In this document: positions 29,959 to 31,755 of the stretch, piece by piece
How the letters are laid out: each line of letters begins with the position of its first letter
Position numbering within the stretch: position 1 is the first letter of the stretch
From: a virus
IMG/VR virus record: IMGVR_UViG_3300044623_000858
Location: 1-31,755 of that record
Length of the DNA stretch: 31,755 nt
Direction: 5' to 3' (one strand)
The notes under the pieces: model-generated
What the model was told of the DNA's origin: nothing
The model's input: only the letters and a program-made list of their open reading frames with translations
Database searches by the model: none
Made by a program: the position numbers and the translations under genes

Positions 29959-31041
29959 TTATTGATATCTATATTTAACAATGACTATACCTGAGCCACC
30001 ATTTGTTCCTATATTGTTTGGTCCACCATTACCCGCACAGGCGCCGCCCCCTCCACCTGTATTAGCACCACCATTACCACCAAAGAATCCACTTGGGGTT
30101 CCACCTACATTTATACCACCTGTGCCACCAGATCCAAAACGACCACTATCACCCCAGCCGCCTCCGCCCCCACCAAGTCCTCCGTTACCACCAAATGTAC
30201 CGGATTGATTATAGTAATAAATCATCCCTGCTCCACCTCCGGCCCAATAATAATTATTGCCGTCTATGTTTATTTGAACTCCGGAGCCACCGTTGCCACC
30301 TGAACTAGCAGGGTCTAGTGGAGATACTCCATTTGCACCTGCCCCTGCGCCGCCACCAGTTGGGTAATTTACACCGTTTTGACCTGCGCCACCAGTGTAT
30401 CCACCATATCTAGTGAACACATAATTTATATTTTGTCCTGTTATACCTGCATATCCTGCAGTTCTAGAACCACCACCGCCCCCATTAGCAATGATGCTAG
30501 GTAGTGTACGTGGTCCATTATAATCTGATCCCAATCCGCCACCACCGGGTTTTGCTGTTTCACCAAATGCTGTAGTAGGACTACCACTAGTCTGTATATC
30601 ACTTGAACCAGATGCGCTAGGAGACGCTCCTGCTCCAATAACAATGCTATACGCATTTGAAATTAGATTGACTGAGGTACTGTATATAACTTCTCCACCA
30701 CCACCTCCACCACAATATGAACCACCTGCCCCACCGCCCCCTACCATTAATACCTCAGCAGTTGCTCCTATAGGAGCACTATTTACAGTAAATGCACTAG
30801 AACTAGTAAATGTGTGAATTTTATAATCACCACTAGTAGTTACTGTTCCCCCTGTTGCAACAGTGTATCCTACATACATTGCACTAAACCAAGCTCCGTT
30901 TATATAAACTTCAACATATTTAGTGTCAGTATTGACTCTACTATAACCTTCGGCAGGACTACCTGGTCGTTGGGCTGTATTACCATTAGGAAGCCCCATA
31001 TAGCCAGTATCATTGATAATAGTATTCTTTAATGTTGCCAT
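29959..31041 (-). CDS. Glycine-rich tail-fibre adhesin (copy B)
   Basis: A 360-residue protein starting at ATG 31041 (MATLKNTIIND), 1 nt after the upstream stop. The longer frame from 31065 would overlap the neighbouring gene. The shared N-terminal module runs to about residue 52, then a YTVATGG segment and a poly-Gly body (VLMVGGGGAGG, GGGGGG, GSGGTGG), ending in GGSGIVIVKYRYQ. It is closely similar to the next gene to the right, most of all in the last 85 residues (PSGF, GANTGGGGGA, GGSGIVIV-YRYQ). The likely function is a receptor-binding tip. Confidence 0.8.
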   Translation of the reverse strand: MATLKNTIINDTGYMGLPNGNTAQRPGSPAEGYSRVNTDTKYVEVYINGAWFSAMYVGYTVATGGTVTTSGDYKIHTFTSSSAFTVNSAPIGATAEVLMVGGGGAGGSYCGGGGGGEVIYSTSVNLISNAYSIVIGAGASPSASGSSDIQTSGSPTTAFGETAKPGGGGLGSDYNGPRTLPSIIANGGGGGSRTAGYAGITGQNINYVFTRYGGYTGGAGQNGVNYPTGGGAGAGANGVSPLDPASSGGNGGSGVQINIDGNNYYWAGGGAGMIYYYNQSGTFGGNGGLGGGGGGWGDSGRFGSGGTGGINVGGTPSGFFGGNGGANTGGGGGACAGNGGPNNIGTNGGSGIVIVKYRYQ

Positions 31042-31042
31042 C

Positions 31043-31755
31043 TTATTGATACCTGTAACGAACAATAACTATTCCGGAGCCGCCATTACCACCTAATACT
31101 CCACTGCCGCCATCGCCTGCACCTGCGCCTCCACCGCCACCGGTATTTGCGCCGGCTGATCCGCCCACGAATCCACTAGGGTTTCCACCTGTATTGTAAC
31201 CATTTCCACCTGAGCCATACCATCCTCCTGGTGCCCAACCACCTCCGCCACCACCTAATCCACCATTGCCACCTCTTGTACCAGAAGATCCGCCATAGTA
31301 AATCATGCCGGCGCCGCCGCCGCCCCAGTATACTGATGCGCCGGTTATGTTTATAGCTACTCCAATACCTCCGTTGCCCCCTCCGACAGCTCCGTCTGTA
31401 ATTGACGCAGTACTTGCGCCTGCGCCTGGACCACCTACAGATGGATAGTTAGGAGAACCTGTTCCGTTACCGCCTGAGTTGCCACCATATCTAGTGAATG
31501 GTATTGCAACATTGGTGCCGATAGAGCCACCGTAACCAGTAGAGCGACTTGCGCCACCACCACCGTTAGCATAAGTTGATGATGAGGGGAAAGTTTGTGA
31601 GTCTGATCCTTTACCACCTCCGCCTGCCTTAGCTGTTTCGCCAAATGCTGTTGTTACTGAACCTGGATTGCCTATGATATTGCCACCATTACCGTCAGGT
31701 GATGTACCACCTGCTCCAATAACAATACTATATGCTTGTACTGCTAATGTAGCTG
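31043..31755 (-). CDS. Glycine-rich tail-fibre adhesin (copy C), N-terminus outside window
   Basis: The frame is open to the right edge (first full codon at 31753), so the ATG at 31306 is internal and the gene starts beyond the window; 236 residues are visible. The visible part aligns over its full length with copy B: AYSIVIGAG, TTAFGETAK, ANGGGGASRS, FTRYGG, GGGGAGMIYY, PSGF-GG, GANTGGGGGA and the same C-terminal GGSGIVIVRYRYQ. Tandem duplication is clear. No stop codon interrupts it. Confidence 0.82.
   Translation of the reverse strand, partial: ATLAVQAYSIVIGAGGTSPDGNGGNIIGNPGSVTTAFGETAKAGGGGKGSDSQTFPSSSTYANGGGGASRSTGYGGSIGTNVAIPFTRYGGNSGGNGTGSPNYPSVGGPGAGASTASITDGAVGGGNGGIGVAINITGASVYWGGGGAGMIYYGGSSGTRGGNGGLGGGGGGWAPGGWYGSGGNGYNTGGNPSGFVGGSAGANTGGGGGAGAGDGGSGVLGGNGGSGIVIVRYRYQ

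Noticed and set aside
29204-30308. Proline-rich plus-strand ORFs opposite the adhesins
   Set aside because: Complement of poly-Gly codons (GGN read as NCC gives Pro/Thr/Ser); not independent genes.
1-31755. tRNA genes, CRISPR arrays, insertion sequences, integrase or attachment sites
   Set aside because: Looked for cloverleaf-like runs, regularly spaced repeats, transposase motifs and terminal inverted repeats; none seen. The regular repeats are coding fibre repeats.

Overview
The window is a piece of a lytic, T4-like (myovirus) phage genome, most likely from an uncultured aquatic phage of a proteobacterium. The evidence is tight packing with many 1-8 nt gene overlaps (ATGA and TAATG junctions), AT-rich DNA, TATAAATA boxes like the T4 late promoter, a PAAR spike tip, long repetitive and glycine-rich tail fibres, an SleB-type cell wall hydrolase, and class Ia ribonucleotide reductase with a glutaredoxin. 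There is no integrase, tRNA, rRNA, CRISPR array or insertion sequence. The host is not shown directly. A near-bacterial IscU and a Bug/TctC-type binding protein suggest a beta- or gammaproteobacterial source for some genes (inference).

Left part (1-9959): a metabolic island. A plus-strand operon holds a radical SAM enzyme (cut by the window edge), a membrane fatty-acid desaturase, an acyl carrier protein overlapping it by ATGA, and a GNAT-like protein. Convergent to it is a minus-strand series: desaturase - 2OG-Fe(II) oxygenase - GNAT - desaturase (7352-9959), then a short Rieske-like fragment, PP-loop ATPase - GNAT - 2OG oxygenase - PP-loop ATPase (3804-7097), a secreted TctC-like substrate-binding protein and a small unknown protein. 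Three desaturases, a private ACP, two SGGxDS ATPases, acetyltransferases and oxygenases look like a phage pathway that makes or remodels a lipid or an acyl/amino-acid product. This is the best candidate for an undescribed system.

Middle part (9982-16159): a lone plus-strand 2OG-like gene, then a minus-strand run. It holds a two-domain methyltransferase whose C-terminal half resembles CmoA (carboxy-SAM synthase), ahpD and ahpC (peroxide reduction), a small Cys/His protein, a full-length IscU Fe-S scaffold with higher GC than its surroundings, a sulfotransferase-like protein, two conserved phage proteins (one DUF2452-like) and the hydrolase.

Right part (16168-31755): two structural proteins, the PAAR tip, an LSm-like small protein, glutaredoxin, a 2OG-like oxygenase, nrdB, nrdA, a conserved protein whose start codon lies in a strong hairpin, an 894-residue repeat fibre, two very small proteins, and four paralogous tail-fibre genes. 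Three of these visibly share an N-terminal module (the fourth runs off the edge), and three have poly-glycine adhesin-like bodies. Everything from 10620 to the right end is on the minus strand, consistent with a late structural block carrying redox and nucleotide-metabolism genes.
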